NCBI RefSeq assembly: GCF_003050835.1
Contig: NZ_QAOJ01000005.1
Coordinates: 1-64,000, forward strand
Direction: 5' to 3'
Source: Pseudomonas sp. GV071
Lineage (GTDB): Bacteria > Pseudomonadota > Gammaproteobacteria > Pseudomonadales > Pseudomonadaceae
Length of the DNA stretch: 64,000 bases
Within the stretch, counting starts at the first letter, position 1; every line of letters begins with the position of its first letter. Made by a program: the position numbers and the translations under genes. Shown here in pieces: positions 53,639 through 63,836 of this stretch. The notes beneath the pieces were generated by a model. The model was not told the origin of the DNA. It did no database searches and saw only the letters and a program-made list of their open reading frames with translations.

Positions 53639-54435
53639 GGCTGCACCTCGAGCATGGCGGGATGGCTGAGCGGCAACATCCAGCGCGCCTGGCCGCTCTG
53701 CTGCTGGCCACGGCGGGCGCGATCAATCACCCAACCGCGGGCTTCGACAGTGCGCCCACGCAAGGCACGCAACGCCTGTTGATCAAACGCCGGCAAGGCC
53801 TTGCTCGCCACTCGCAACACCAGCGGGCCGTCCAGTTGCAACCAGAGCCCACCACGATTCTGCTCGACCTTCATGACCCGTCCCTGCACCAATGCGAAGC
53901 CACTGTCGTTGAGTTGTGCCGCCGTGCGCAGCGGCGACTCGCGCCATACGCCCAATCGCGATGCACGCGCATCCCGTTCTGCCGCCTGCTGGCATGTCAG
54001 CAAAGCGACATTGGGCGCAATCGCCACCTGAAAGCCCAAGCCTTCGGCGAGCAATTGCGCTTCAAGATTCTGCCCCTGAACAGCATAGACATGCGCCAGC
54101 GTGCGGCCGTAATGATCCTTGCTCTGCCGGCCGACTTGCACGGCCACCTGCCCGGAGCTTGCCGCCACCAACGCCTGCAAACGCCGCTTGGCTTGCTCGG
54201 CGAACGGCTGTGCCGGCCGCCCCTTATGCGCCACTTCCGGCGCATTGATACCGATCAGCCGCACGCTGCGGCCATCATCCAACCGCAAGGTGTCGCCATC
54301 CACCACCTGCTTCACACCAACCACGGGCAATCTGACCGGCGTCGGACAGAACGCCCAGACCGGACTGACACAAATCGCAGACACAAAAAAGGCGCCCACA
54401 AGGGACGCCTTTTTCAACAGCAGCGAAAAGCCCAT
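53635..54435 (-). CDS. Staphylococcal-nuclease-like thermonuclease family protein
   Basis: This secreted nuclease has 266 residues. A signal peptide precedes the SNase domain (cleavage near WAFC). The active-site pattern is complete: D47 and D49 (VVDGDTL), R59, E67 (VRLIGINAPE) and R111 (DHYGRTLA). A C-terminal extension of about 130 residues contains another beta-rich segment. Its stop overlaps the protease start by four bases. Joint membership of a protease and a nuclease in one transcript suggests envelope turnover, which is inference. The start follows from the signal peptide. Confidence 0.88.
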   Translation of the reverse strand: MGFSLLLKKASLVGAFFVSAICVSPVWAFCPTPVRLPVVGVKQVVDGDTLRLDDGRSVRLIGINAPEVAHKGRPAQPFAEQAKRRLQALVAASSGQVAVQVGRQSKDHYGRTLAHVYAVQGQNLEAQLLAEGLGFQVAIAPNVALLTCQQAAERDARASRLGVWRESPLRTAAQLNDSGFALVQGRVMKVEQNRGGLWLQLDGPLVLRVASKALPAFDQQALRALRGRTVEARGWVIDRARRGQQQSGQARWMLPLSHPAMLEVQP

Positions 54436-54461
54436 CAGGCCCTCCGCAGCCACAAAGCCAA

Positions 54462-54677
54462 TTAGGCCTTGGAGCCGAACACACCGAAACGCTGCTTGAA
54501 GCGATCAACACGGCCGCCAACGTCCAGCACTTTCTGCTTGCCGGTGTAGAACGGGTGGCACTCGTTGCACACGTCCAGGCTCAGAGGCTTGGCCAGGGTG
54601 GAGCGAGTCTGGATCACGTTACCGCAGCTGCAGGTAGCGGTTACGGCTTCGTATACTGGATGGATATCAGCTTTCAT
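54462..54677 (-). CDS. rpmE: 50S ribosomal protein L31
   Basis: The protein has 71 residues. The zinc-binding cysteines C16, C18 (CSC), C37 and C40 (CNEC) are present, so it is the C-positive, zinc-requiring form. A zinc-free paralogue used under starvation would be encoded elsewhere. It is 26 bases upstream of the nuclease start on the same strand. Confidence 0.96.
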   Translation of the reverse strand: MKADIHPVYEAVTATCSCGNVIQTRSTLAKPLSLDVCNECHPFYTGKQKVLDVGGRVDRFKQRFGVFGSKA

Positions 54678-54836
54678 GGTGTATTCCTCAGGGCTATCGC
54701 GCCGCCACCCGACACTATTGTCGAGTACCGCACGGAATTAGGCCGCGCATCTTACCAGAGTGGGGCAAGCACGCAAGACCGATCGTCAGGCACTCGCATG
54801 CTAAGATCGCGCCTCGCTCTCTAGGACGTTTCCCGC

Positions 54837-57056
54837 GTGCCCCCGGTAATTTTGCGTCTCGCCCTGCCTTCCCCGCTGCGCCGCCTGTTCGACTACCTGG
54901 CCCCCAAAGGAGTGCCGGCCAGCGACTTGCAGCCCGGTATGCGTCTGCGCGTGCCGTTCGGCAAACGCGAGATCATCGGCATTCTGGTGGAAGTCAGCGA
55001 CACCAGCGACGTGCCAGCCGACAAACTGAAGCCAGCCATCGCCCTGCTCGACGCACAATCACCGGTGCCGCCGGCGTTCTTCAAGCTATGTCTGTGGACC
55101 GCGCAGTATTACCAGCACAGCCTCGGCGACACCTTCAGCTGGGCGCTGCCAAATCTGCTGCGCCAGGGCGAGCCGGCCGAAGCGCGACAGGAGCGCTTCT
55201 GGCATGTAGCGAACGGCGCCTCCCTCGACGATCCACGGCTGGCCCGCGCCCCGCGCCAGCGCGACGCCCTGAAGATCATCGGCCAACACCCGCACGGTGT
55301 TGCCCACCGTTTGCTCAGCCAGCTGCAGCTGAATAAAGACAGCCTGGATTTGCTGCGAGAAAAAGGCCTGGTCACCGTCGAGGCCCGTCGCCACGCCACC
55401 ATCGAACGCCACGGCAACTGGCTGGCACAGCCGGAACTGCCACTCAACCCGGAACAACGCACCGCCACCGAAGCTATTCGCAGCGGCCTCGACAGCTTCA
55501 ACGCTTTCCTCCTGGCCGGGGTGACCGGCAGCGGCAAGACCGAAGTGTATTTGCAACTGATCCGCGAAACCCTGGAAGCCGGCAAGCAGGCACTGGTGCT
55601 GATTCCCGAGATCAACCTGGGCCCACAAACCCTGGCGCGCTTCGAGCGCCGCTTTAATGCGCGCATCGCCCTGCTGCATTCGGCAGTCAACGATCGCGAG
55701 CGCCTGGACGCCTGGCTTGCCGCCCGTGACGGCGAGGCCGACATCATCATCGGCACCCGCTCCGCGCTGTTCACGCCGATGAAGAACCCCGGCCTGATCA
55801 TCATCGACGAAGAGCACGACGCCTCCTATAAACAGCAGGAAGGCCTGCGTTACCACGCCCGCGATCTGGCGCTGGTGCGCGCTCGCCAGGAAAACATCCC
55901 GATCGTTCTCGGCTCGGCCACACCGTCGCTGGAAAGCCTGCAGAACGCCTATTCCGGTCGTTATGGCTTGCTGCGCCTGAACCAGCGCGCGGGTGGCGCC
56001 CAGCAACCACGTTTCCTGCGCCTGGACATCAAAAGCCGGCCGCTGGACAGCGGCATCTCCGGCCCCATGCAGCAAGCCATCGGTCAAACACTGGCGGCCG
56101 GCCAGCAGGTACTGGTGTTCCTAAACCGCCGCGGCTTTGCCCCGACGCTGCTGTGCCATGACTGCGGCTGGCTGTCCGAATGCCCACGTTGTGATGCACG
56201 CATGACTGTGCACCAGCGCTCGCGAGAACTGCGTTGTCACCACTGCGGCCACGCCGAACGCCAGCCGAGCAACTGCCCGAAATGCGCCCAGGTCGACCTG
56301 CGCCCGGTCGGCGCCGGCACCGAGCGCGCCGAGGACCGCCTGGCCATTCTGTTCCCCGATGTGCCGGTACTGCGGGTCGACCGCGAGAGCACCTCGCGCA
56401 AGGACGCCATGCAGAATCTGTTCGCCACCATTAATAAAGGCGAACCATGCATCCTCATCGGCACCCAGATGCTGGCCAAGGGGCACCACTTTCCGCGGGT
56501 AACCCTGGTGTCGATTCTGGATGCCGACGGCGGCCTGTTCTCCGCTGACTTCCGCGCCAGCGAACGCATGGCGCAATTGATCGTGCAGGTAGCCGGCCGT
56601 GCCGGGCGGGCCGAAGAACCGGGGCGAGTGATCATCCAATCGCACCTGGCCGACCATCCACTGCTGGTGCAACTCACCGAACAAGGCTACTTCGCCTTCG
56701 CCGAGCAAGCCTTGAGCGAGCGCCGTGCCGCAGGCCTGCCGCCGTTCTGCCACCTGGCCCTGCTGCGTGCCGAAGCGCATAAGCCCGGCCAGGCCGAAGG
56801 TTTTCTCGACGACGCCTGCACCGAAGCCGAACACCTGTTGACCGAGCTGAACCTCAGCGGCATTGAACTACTGGGCCCAGTCCCCGCTCCGATGGAGCGC
56901 CGTGCCGGCCGTTATCGCGCGCAGTTGCTGGTGCAAGCCAATGCCCGCGCGCCCCTGCACAAGCTGCTCAACTACTGGACCGCGGCGTTGGAAAAAATGC
57001 CCGCTGGTCGTGCAGTACGCTGGTCGCTGGATGTCGATCCGATAGACCTGTTCTGA
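54837..57056 (+). CDS. priA: Primosomal protein N' (replication restart helicase PriA)
   Basis: This 3'-5' DNA helicase reloads the replisome at stalled forks. It has 739 residues. Walker A GVTGSGKTEVYL, the DEEH box (IIDEEHDASYKQQEG) and the GSATPS motif are in place. Eight zinc cysteines run from CHDCGWLSECPRC to CHHCGHAERQPSNCPKC. The GTG start MPPVILRLALPSPL fits the family. It is divergent from rpmE and followed by argS. Confidence 0.95.
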   Translation: MPPVILRLALPSPLRRLFDYLAPKGVPASDLQPGMRLRVPFGKREIIGILVEVSDTSDVPADKLKPAIALLDAQSPVPPAFFKLCLWTAQYYQHSLGDTFSWALPNLLRQGEPAEARQERFWHVANGASLDDPRLARAPRQRDALKIIGQHPHGVAHRLLSQLQLNKDSLDLLREKGLVTVEARRHATIERHGNWLAQPELPLNPEQRTATEAIRSGLDSFNAFLLAGVTGSGKTEVYLQLIRETLEAGKQALVLIPEINLGPQTLARFERRFNARIALLHSAVNDRERLDAWLAARDGEADIIIGTRSALFTPMKNPGLIIIDEEHDASYKQQEGLRYHARDLALVRARQENIPIVLGSATPSLESLQNAYSGRYGLLRLNQRAGGAQQPRFLRLDIKSRPLDSGISGPMQQAIGQTLAAGQQVLVFLNRRGFAPTLLCHDCGWLSECPRCDARMTVHQRSRELRCHHCGHAERQPSNCPKCAQVDLRPVGAGTERAEDRLAILFPDVPVLRVDRESTSRKDAMQNLFATINKGEPCILIGTQMLAKGHHFPRVTLVSILDADGGLFSADFRASERMAQLIVQVAGRAGRAEEPGRVIIQSHLADHPLLVQLTEQGYFAFAEQALSERRAAGLPPFCHLALLRAEAHKPGQAEGFLDDACTEAEHLLTELNLSGIELLGPVPAPMERRAGRYRAQLLVQANARAPLHKLLNYWTAALEKMPAGRAVRWSLDVDPIDLF

Positions 57057-57174
57057 CCGTCAGCACGCCACGGCCGGACCGTGCGGTTGGCAACATCGCA
57101 ATCGCCACGGATAATGGCCCCCTTTTCACCCGCTTCCTGGCGCCCCGGCGCCTCGATGGCCGTACGAGCAGACC

Positions 57175-58914
57175 ATGAAAGACACCATTCGCCAGCTGAT
57201 CCAGCAAGCCCTCACCCGTCTCGTCAGCGACGGTGTACTGCCTGAAGGGCTCACGCCAGTGATCCAGGTCGAAAACACCAAGGACAAAACCCACGGTGAC
57301 TTCGCCAGCAACATCGCCATGATGCTGGCCAAACCGGCGGCCATGAAGCCGCGCGACCTGGCGGAAAAACTCATCGCTGCCCTGCCCGCCGATGCGCAGA
57401 TCCGCAAAGTGGAAATCGCCGGCCCCGGCTTCCTCAATTTCTACCAAGACACCCAAGCCCTGGCCCAGCGCCTGGAGCTGGCCCTGGCCGACAGCAAGCT
57501 CGCGGTAAAAAAGAGCGGCCCGGCACAGCGCGTAGTAGTCGACCTGTCCTCGCCGAACCTGGCCAAAGAGATGCACGTCGGCCACCTGCGTTCCACCATC
57601 ATTGGTGACGGCGTAGCGCGGGTGCTGGAGTTTCTCGGCGACACGGTGATCCGTCAGAACCACGTTGGCGACTGGGGCACCCAGTTCGGCATGTTGCTGG
57701 CCTACCTACAGGAAAACCCGGAAACCAGCGAAACCCAACTTTCCGACCTTGAAGGTTTTTACCGCGCCGCCAAGCAGCGCTTCGACGAGTCACCGGAGTT
57801 CGCTGACCGCGCCCGCGAGCTGGTAGTCCAGCTGCAAGCCGGCGAGCCTGAGTGCATGCGTCTGTGGCACCGCTTCAATGCGATTTCCCTGGCTCACTGC
57901 CAGAAGGCCTACGACCGCCTGAACGTGAAGCTGACCCCCGCCGACGTCAAAGGCGAAAGCGCCTACAACGACGACCTGGCCAATGTGGTCGCCGACCTGA
58001 AAAGTGCCGGCCTGCTGGTGGAAAGCAACGGCGCCCAGTGCGTGTTCCTCGACGAATTCAAGAATGCCGAAGGCAACCCGCTGCCGGTAATCGTGCAAAA
58101 GGCGGGGGGCGGTTATCTGTACGCCACCACCGATCTCGCCGCCATGCGCTACCGCAGCCAGGTGTTGAAGGCCGACCGCGTGCTGTACTTCGTTGACCAG
58201 CGCCAGGCCCTGCATTTCCAGCAGGTGTTCGAAGTGGCGCGCCGCGCCGGTTTCGTCCACCCCGGCATGCAGCTCGAACACATGGGTTTTGGCACCATGA
58301 ACGGCGCCGACGGCAAACCATTCAAAACCCGCGACGGCGGCACCGTGAAGCTGATCGACCTACTGGACGAGGCGCAAGAGCGTGCCTATGCCCTGGTCAA
58401 GGACAAGAACCCGGAGCTGGCTGAAGACGAGCTGCGCACTATCGCCCGCGTAGTCGGCATTGGTTCGGTGAAATACGCCGACCTGAGCAAGCACCGCACC
58501 AGCGACTACAGCTTCAACTTCGAGCAAATGCTCAGCTTTGAAGGCAACACCGCGCCCTATCTGCTGTACGCCTACACCCGCGTCGCCAGCGTATTCCGCA
58601 AGCTGGGCGAGGGTTACGACCAGCGCGACGGCCAGATCGCCCTGGACGCCGCACAGGAACAAGACCTGGCGGCCAAGCTGGCGCAGTTCGGCGAAGTGCT
58701 GACCAACGTTGCCGAAAAAGGTACGCCGCATACGCTGTGCACCTACCTCTATGAACTGGCCGGTCTGTTCTCCAGCTTCTACGAACACTGCCCGATCCTC
58801 GCCGCCGAGGACCCGGCTACCCAGCAAAGCCGCCTGCGCCTGGCTGCCCTGACCGGGCGCACCCTCAAGCAAGGTCTGGAGTTACTGGGTCTGGAAACTC
58901 TGGAGCGCATGTAA
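57175..58914 (+). CDS. argS: Arginyl-tRNA synthetase
   Basis: This class I synthetase of 579 residues charges tRNA-Arg. The N-terminal Add1 domain precedes the signature [13 protein letters not shown] (the HIGH motif as HVGH). The KMSKS-equivalent loop is non-canonical ([14 protein letters not shown]), normal for ArgRS of this type. The C-terminal DALR anticodon domain begins near [17 protein letters not shown]. It is the last gene before the SPOR protein, which starts just two bases after the stop. Confidence 0.96.
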   Translation: MKDTIRQLIQQALTRLVSDGVLPEGLTPVIQVENTKDKTHGDFASNIAMMLAKPAAMKPRDLAEKLIAALPADAQIRKVEIAGPGFLNFYQDTQALAQRLELALADSKLAVKKSGPAQRVVVDLSSPNLAKEMHVGHLRSTIIGDGVARVLEFLGDTVIRQNHVGDWGTQFGMLLAYLQENPETSETQLSDLEGFYRAAKQRFDESPEFADRARELVVQLQAGEPECMRLWHRFNAISLAHCQKAYDRLNVKLTPADVKGESAYNDDLANVVADLKSAGLLVESNGAQCVFLDEFKNAEGNPLPVIVQKAGGGYLYATTDLAAMRYRSQVLKADRVLYFVDQRQALHFQQVFEVARRAGFVHPGMQLEHMGFGTMNGADGKPFKTRDGGTVKLIDLLDEAQERAYALVKDKNPELAEDELRTIARVVGIGSVKYADLSKHRTSDYSFNFEQMLSFEGNTAPYLLYAYTRVASVFRKLGEGYDQRDGQIALDAAQEQDLAAKLAQFGEVLTNVAEKGTPHTLCTYLYELAGLFSSFYEHCPILAAEDPATQQSRLRLAALTGRTLKQGLELLGLETLERM

Positions 58915-58915
58915 G

Positions 58916-59602
58916 TTGGCGGCCAAGAAAAAACCTGCACCCAAGCGCGGCGCCAGCCGCTATCAAGCTCCCGCTAAACGCCCGGTACCGGGCTGGATCT
59001 GGCTGGCCTGCGGCCTGGCGATTGGGGCGTTTATCGTGCTGCTGATGAAGCTTGAGCCTGGCCGCAAGGAAATCCAGCGCGACAAGCCGGACGACAAAAC
59101 CAAGACCGCCATCGCCCCCAAGGCCCCGGTTAACACCACCACGACCACCGCGCCGACGCCAAACGGCCCGGTAAAACCCAAGTACGACTTCTACACCTTG
59201 CTGCCCGAGTCGGAAGTGATCGTGCCGCCCGAAGCCGTGCCGGAGCAGACGCCACCGCCAGCCTCCCCGGCAGAGCTGGCCAAAGCGGATGCAGCGCGTG
59301 CCGAAGCAGCGCTCAAAGGTGAGACGCCTCCGCCCCTGCCGACTGCCGTGAAAGCTGCGGTTACCCAATACTTCTTGCAGGCCGGTTCGTTCCGCAAGCA
59401 AGAGGACGCCGACAAGGTACGCGCGCAGATCATCCTGCTCGGCCAGGACGTGCAAGTGGAGTCCGGCATGGTCCGCGATGAAACCTGGTACCGCGTGCTG
59501 GTCGGCCCGTTCAGTAACCGCGAGCAACTGACTGCGGCGCAGAAAAAACTGGCCGGCAGCGGCTTCAGCAACCTGCTGCTGCAGCAACGCCAAGGGCGTT
59601 GA
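58916..59602 (+). CDS. FtsN-like SPOR-domain protein
   Basis: The protein has 228 residues. A short basic cytoplasmic start (AAKKKPAPKRGASRYQAPAKRP) precedes one membrane helix (WIWLACGLAIGAFIVLLMKL) and a Pro/Thr-rich linker. The SPOR domain follows (YFLQAGSFRKQEDADKVRAQIILLGQDVQVESG, then RVLVGPFSNREQ). This matches the layout of FtsN-type division proteins, which bind denuded glycan at the septum. The TTG start comes one base after the argS stop codon. The position after argS is shared with P. aeruginosa as I recall. Confidence 0.85.
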   Translation: MAAKKKPAPKRGASRYQAPAKRPVPGWIWLACGLAIGAFIVLLMKLEPGRKEIQRDKPDDKTKTAIAPKAPVNTTTTTAPTPNGPVKPKYDFYTLLPESEVIVPPEAVPEQTPPPASPAELAKADAARAEAALKGETPPPLPTAVKAAVTQYFLQAGSFRKQEDADKVRAQIILLGQDVQVESGMVRDETWYRVLVGPFSNREQLTAAQKKLAGSGFSNLLLQQRQGR

Positions 59603-59608
59603 GCTGGC

Positions 59609-59631
59609 AGGGCTCCTGCAATGGGAGCCCT
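59609..59631 (+). terminator. Hairpin after SPOR gene
   Basis: AGGGCTCC / GGAGCCCT stem seven bases after the SPOR gene stop. No T run; strength uncertain. Confidence 0.4.
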
Positions 59632-59802
59632 TGCCAACCGCCATCAAAATCGACCGATCGACGCCAGGCCGCTTCCTACATAAATAGCCCGTTGCCCAAC
59701 GAGATAGTGACCGCTGCTCGGGCGTAGCCTTCTAGACGCCTGCCTGCCGGTCGATAGCCAGTCAAACCCGAGCGCCCTCTCTCTACGAAAAGGTCGTTTA
59801 CC

Positions 59803-61308
59803 ATGCATCACGCCTCCCCCCGCCTACCCTTGCGTCGCCTGCCCCTGCTGGTCGCCATGGGCTTGGTCAGCATTGCTACCCAACAGGCTTACGCCCACGG
59901 TTACGTGGAACAGCCAAAATCCCGCGCCGTGCTCTGCACCGCCACAGCCGGCAACCTCAACAGCAACTGCGGCATCGTTGCCTATGAGCCGCAAAGCATC
60001 GAATACGGCCCCTCGGTCAACCACCACTACCAAGGTGCCTACTGCTCCGGAGACTTCACCCAATGTGGCCCGGCCAATGAAACTATCGCCGCAGGCGGCA
60101 TGTCGGGCTTCGGCCAGCTCAACGAACAATCTGCAACTCGCTGGACAAAACACCCGATCAAGCCCGGCGCCAATACCTTCACCTGGCGCTACACCGCCGG
60201 CCACGCCACTTCCTACCACCAGTTCTATATCACCAAGAAAGACTGGAACCCCAACCAGCCACTAACCCGCGACTCCTTCGAGTTGGTCCCCTTGCTGCAC
60301 CAAGACGCCCAAGGCGTCCGCCCGCCTAGTGGCGGCAGCACTAGCCACACCGTCAACATCCCAGCCGGTCACTCGGGTTATCACGTGGTCCTGGCCACCT
60401 GGAAAATCGCCGATACTGCCGCCACCTTCTATCAGGTGATCGACGTCAACATCAGCGGCGCCGCCAATCCGACAGTGCCTGGCGCGCCGGTCAGCACCTG
60501 GAAGAGCATCGGGACAGTAGTGCCGGAGCCGCTGAAAATCGGCGACAAAGTGCTGACCCGGGTATTTACCGCCCAGGGCGAGCAAAGCAACCGACAAACC
60601 TCGCTGACTATCGAAACGGACGAGCAGGCACAAGCCAACACCTGGCCATTCCTGTTGGCGCAGAAGGTGGCCAAGGCCAACGTCGGCTACTCGATGGGTG
60701 AGCTCAACAGCAGCAATGAAGTGGTACCCAACTACGGTAAAAACAGCCTGTATACCAAGACCGGTAGCGACGTGGTGCGGGTGGAAATCCAGAAAGTGCA
60801 GACAGCTCCGAGCAATGTCGGCAGCCTGGAGCTCAATGGTCTGCAAGCCAGCTACAAGGTCGAAGGCGGCATGACCCAGTTGCACTTCAATGCCCTCACC
60901 CAAGGCGGGCCGTACACCGTCAACGCCACCGTATTCAATGCCAAAGGGGAAAGCATCGCTCACCAGCAGAGCGAGCCAGGCAGCAGTTCGCCACACATGA
61001 TGCTCACCCTGAAAAAACCGGCTGGCGGCACCTACGACCTGGTGGTAGTGGCCAAACCGGAAACCGGCGAACCCCTGCAGAAAACCCATCGTTTCGAGAT
61101 CGAAGCCCAGGCCGGTAAATACGACTTCGTGTTCCCCAATGGCCTGAAGAGCTACAAAGCCGGCACCAAGGTATTGGCCCGCGATGGCAACACCTATGCC
61201 TGCAAGCCGTTCCCCTACAGCGGCTACTGTGTGCAGTGGAGCAGCAGCGCTACTCAGTACGAACCGGGCACCGGCTCGCACTGGCAGATGGCCTGGACAC
61301 GTCAGTAA
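59803..61308 (+). CDS. Secreted lytic polysaccharide monooxygenase (AA10), chitin-binding
   Basis: This copper enzyme cleaves chitin or cellulose oxidatively. It has 501 residues. The signal peptide ends at AYA, leaving H32 as the mature N-terminal residue, and the second histidine of the copper brace is H134 (TAGHATSYHQFY). GbpA-like middle domains follow (about 215-420). The C-terminal module (YEPGTGSHWQMAWTRQ, with VLARDGNTYACKPFPYSGYCVQWSS) resembles a CBM5/12 chitin-binding domain. The layout resembles GbpA/CbpD, colonisation and chitin-binding factors. It interrupts an otherwise conserved SPOR-hslV neighbourhood, so transfer is possible. Confidence 0.9.
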   Translation: MHHASPRLPLRRLPLLVAMGLVSIATQQAYAHGYVEQPKSRAVLCTATAGNLNSNCGIVAYEPQSIEYGPSVNHHYQGAYCSGDFTQCGPANETIAAGGMSGFGQLNEQSATRWTKHPIKPGANTFTWRYTAGHATSYHQFYITKKDWNPNQPLTRDSFELVPLLHQDAQGVRPPSGGSTSHTVNIPAGHSGYHVVLATWKIADTAATFYQVIDVNISGAANPTVPGAPVSTWKSIGTVVPEPLKIGDKVLTRVFTAQGEQSNRQTSLTIETDEQAQANTWPFLLAQKVAKANVGYSMGELNSSNEVVPNYGKNSLYTKTGSDVVRVEIQKVQTAPSNVGSLELNGLQASYKVEGGMTQLHFNALTQGGPYTVNATVFNAKGESIAHQQSEPGSSSPHMMLTLKKPAGGTYDLVVVAKPETGEPLQKTHRFEIEAQAGKYDFVFPNGLKSYKAGTKVLARDGNTYACKPFPYSGYCVQWSSSATQYEPGTGSHWQMAWTRQ

Positions 61309-61326
61309 TACTTCGCGGCAACCTGG

Positions 61327-61357
61327 AAACGGCGAGGCCTGTGCCTCGCCGTTTCAT
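61327..61357 (+). terminator. Terminator after LPMO gene
   Basis: AAACGGCGAGGC-CTGT-GCCTCGCCGTTT stem, 18 bases after the stop, with a short T-rich edge. Confidence 0.75.
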
Positions 61358-61488
61358 TGCGGGCCTGGGAAACAAACTGACGCAAACATCGGCCCGGTAC
61401 GTTTGTCGCCCCCGGTTGAAATGCCCAAGCCCCTCCCCCATATGAGTTTTCACTAGGGCACTTTCGCCCCCTGCGTGGAGACTCACCC

Positions 61489-62019
61489 TTGACCACCATC
61501 GTTTCAGTTCGTCGCCACGGCAAAGTCGTCATGGGCGGCGACGGCCAGGTTTCCCTCGGCAATACCGTGATGAAAGGCAACGCGAAAAAAGTCCGCCGCC
61601 TGTACCACGGCCAAGTGATTGCCGGTTTCGCCGGGGCCACTGCCGATGCGTTCACCCTTTTCGAGCGCTTCGAAGGGCAGTTGGAAAAACACCAGGGCCA
61701 TCTGGTGCGCGCCGCCGTCGAGCTGGCCAAAGAATGGCGTACCGACCGCTCCCTCAGCCGCCTGGAAGCCATGTTGGCGGTGGCCAACAAGGACGCCTCC
61801 CTGATCATCACCGGCAACGGTGACGTGGTTGAGCCCGAAGACGGCCTGATCGCCATGGGTTCTGGCGGCCCCTATGCCCAAGCCGCTGCCCGCGCCCTGC
61901 TGATGCATACCGAACTCGGCGCCCGCGAAGTGGCCGAAACTGCGCTGGGTATCGCCGGCGATATCTGCGTGTTCACCAATCACAACCTGACTATCGAGGA
62001 GCTGGACCTCGCTGTCTGA
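61489..62019 (+). CDS. hslV: ATP-dependent protease subunit HslV
   Basis: This peptidase half of the HslUV (ClpYQ) protease has 176 residues. The catalytic Thr follows the initiator ([20 protein letters not shown]). The TTG start is preferred because GGAG lies a few bases before it and the family begins at this Thr. The heat-shock protease degrades regulators and misfolded proteins in the cytoplasm. hslU starts 14 bases after its stop. Confidence 0.96.
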   Translation: MTTIVSVRRHGKVVMGGDGQVSLGNTVMKGNAKKVRRLYHGQVIAGFAGATADAFTLFERFEGQLEKHQGHLVRAAVELAKEWRTDRSLSRLEAMLAVANKDASLIITGNGDVVEPEDGLIAMGSGGPYAQAAARALLMHTELGAREVAETALGIAGDICVFTNHNLTIEELDLAV

Positions 62020-62033
62020 GGCCCGACCATTCC

Positions 62034-63374
62034 ATGCCCATGACTCCCCGCGAAATCGTTCACGAACTGAGCCGCCACATCATCGGTCAGGACGAAGCTA
62101 AACGTGCCGTCGCCATCGCCCTGCGCAACCGCTGGCGGCGCATGCAGCTGCCTGCCGAGCTGCGTGCCGAAGTGACGCCGAAGAACATCCTGATGATCGG
62201 CCCCACCGGCGTCGGTAAAACCGAAATCGCCCGGCGCCTGGCCAAGCTGGCCAACGCCCCCTTCCTGAAAGTGGAAGCGACCAAATTCACCGAGGTCGGC
62301 TATGTCGGCCGCGATGTCGAATCGATCATCCGCGACCTCGCCGATGCGGCGATCAAGATGCTCCGCGAGCAGGAGATGGTGAAAGTCCGTCACCGCGCCG
62401 AAGACGCCGCCGAAGAGCGCATCCTCGACGCCCTGCTGCCACCGGCCCGTGTCGGCTTCAATGAAGACCAGACGCCGAGCAACGATTCCAACACCCGTCA
62501 GCTGTTCCGCAAGCGTCTGCGTGAAGGCCAGCTGGACGACAAAGACATCGAGATTGAGGTGGCCGACACGCCCGGCGGCGTGGAAATCATGGCCCCGCCC
62601 GGCATGGAGGAAATGACCAACCAGCTGCAGAACCTGTTCTCGACCATGGGCAAGGGCAAGAAGAAAGCCCGCAAGCTCAAGGTCAAGGAAGCGCTGAAAC
62701 TGGTGCGCGACGAAGAAGCCGCGCGCCTGGTCAATGAAGAAGAACTCAAGGCCCAGGCCCTGGAAGCGGTCGAGCAGCACGGCATCGTGTTTATCGACGA
62801 GATCGACAAAGTGGCCAAGCGCGGCAACGTCGGCGGCGCCGATGTGTCCCGTGAAGGCGTTCAGCGTGACCTGCTGCCACTGATCGAAGGTTGCACGGTG
62901 AACACCAAGTTGGGCATGGTCAAAACCGACCACATCCTGTTCATTGCCTCCGGCGCCTTCCACCTGAGCAAGCCCAGCGACCTGGTGCCCGAGCTGCAAG
63001 GCCGGCTGCCGATCCGCGTCGAGCTCAAGGCGCTCACCCCGAACGATTTCGAACGCATCCTCACCGAGCCGCACGCCTCGCTTACCGAGCAATACCGCGA
63101 GCTGCTGCTGACCGAAGGGCTGAGCATCGAGTTCGCCGCCGACGGCATCAAGCGCCTGGCCGAGATCGCCTGGCAGGTTAACGAGAAGACCGAGAACATC
63201 GGTGCGCGCCGTTTGCACACCCTGCTCGAACGCCTGCTCGAAGAAGTGTCGTTCAGCGCCGGTGACCTGGCTGGCAGCCAGAATGGCCAAGCCATCCGCA
63301 TCGACGCCGACTACGTGAACAGCCACCTCGGCGAGCTGGCGCAAGACGAAGACCTGTCGCGCTATATTCTGTAA
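62034..63374 (+). CDS. hslU: ATP-dependent protease ATPase subunit HslU
   Basis: This AAA+ unfoldase of 446 residues feeds substrates into HslV. Walker A is GPTGVGKT (56-63), Walker B VFIDEIDK, and the I domain lies between (about 108-245, with [14 protein letters not shown] at its end). The C-terminal tail EDLSRYIL docks into HslV. The double start MPMTPRE is kept, as related proteins begin MSMTPRE; the next ATG two codons later is possible. Confidence 0.96.
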   Translation: MPMTPREIVHELSRHIIGQDEAKRAVAIALRNRWRRMQLPAELRAEVTPKNILMIGPTGVGKTEIARRLAKLANAPFLKVEATKFTEVGYVGRDVESIIRDLADAAIKMLREQEMVKVRHRAEDAAEERILDALLPPARVGFNEDQTPSNDSNTRQLFRKRLREGQLDDKDIEIEVADTPGGVEIMAPPGMEEMTNQLQNLFSTMGKGKKKARKLKVKEALKLVRDEEAARLVNEEELKAQALEAVEQHGIVFIDEIDKVAKRGNVGGADVSREGVQRDLLPLIEGCTVNTKLGMVKTDHILFIASGAFHLSKPSDLVPELQGRLPIRVELKALTPNDFERILTEPHASLTEQYRELLLTEGLSIEFAADGIKRLAEIAWQVNEKTENIGARRLHTLLERLLEEVSFSAGDLAGSQNGQAIRIDADYVNSHLGELAQDEDLSRYIL

Positions 63375-63407
63375 AGGTTTTATTCTTTAGGCCCAGCCGA
63401 CACCCTG

Positions 63408-63445
63408 AGCCCGGTCGCTGCAAAGCGATCGGGCTTAGCTATTTT
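63408..63445 (+). terminator. Terminator after hslVU
   Basis: AGCCCGGTCGCT-GCAA-AGCGATCGGGCT stem with one G-T pair, followed by a T-rich stretch (AGCTATTTTC). Confidence 0.75.
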
Positions 63446-63461
63446 CAGAGCGAGCAGCACC

Positions 63462-63836
63462 ATGCGTATCCCATCGGCCATCGAGCTGCACAAAGCCTCG
63501 AAAACCCTCACCCTGAAATACGGCGCAGATGAAAGCTATACGCTGCCCGCCGAGTTCCTGCGCGTGCATTCGCCTTCGGCCGAGGTGCAGGGCCACGGCA
63601 AACCGATTCTGCAATTCGGCAAACTGGGCGTCGGCTTGAGCAAGATCGAACCCGCCGGTCAGTACGCACTAAAGTTGTGCTTCGACGACGGGCATGACAG
63701 TGGATTGTTCACTTGGGACTACCTGGAGCAACTGGCGCAACGTCAGGCAGAACTCTGGGCGGATTATCTTCAGGAGCTCGCACGCGCTGGAAAGTCGCGC
63801 GATCCAGCCGAGTCCGTCGTCAAGCTGATGCTCTAG
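63462..63836 (+). CDS. DUF971-family protein
   Basis: This soluble protein of 124 residues (KTLTLKYGADESYTLPAEFLRVHSPSAEVQGHG) matches the DUF971 / gamma-butyrobetaine-hydroxylase N-terminal fold. Later motifs are KLGVGLSKIEPAGQYALKLCFDDGHDSGLFTWDYLEQLA. Related domains bind iron-sulphur or zinc centres and some take part in Fe-S cluster work. In Pseudomonas the gene lies between hslU and phaC1, though any link to polyhydroxyalkanoate synthesis is unproven. Confidence 0.85.
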   Translation: MRIPSAIELHKASKTLTLKYGADESYTLPAEFLRVHSPSAEVQGHGKPILQFGKLGVGLSKIEPAGQYALKLCFDDGHDSGLFTWDYLEQLAQRQAELWADYLQELARAGKSRDPAESVVKLML

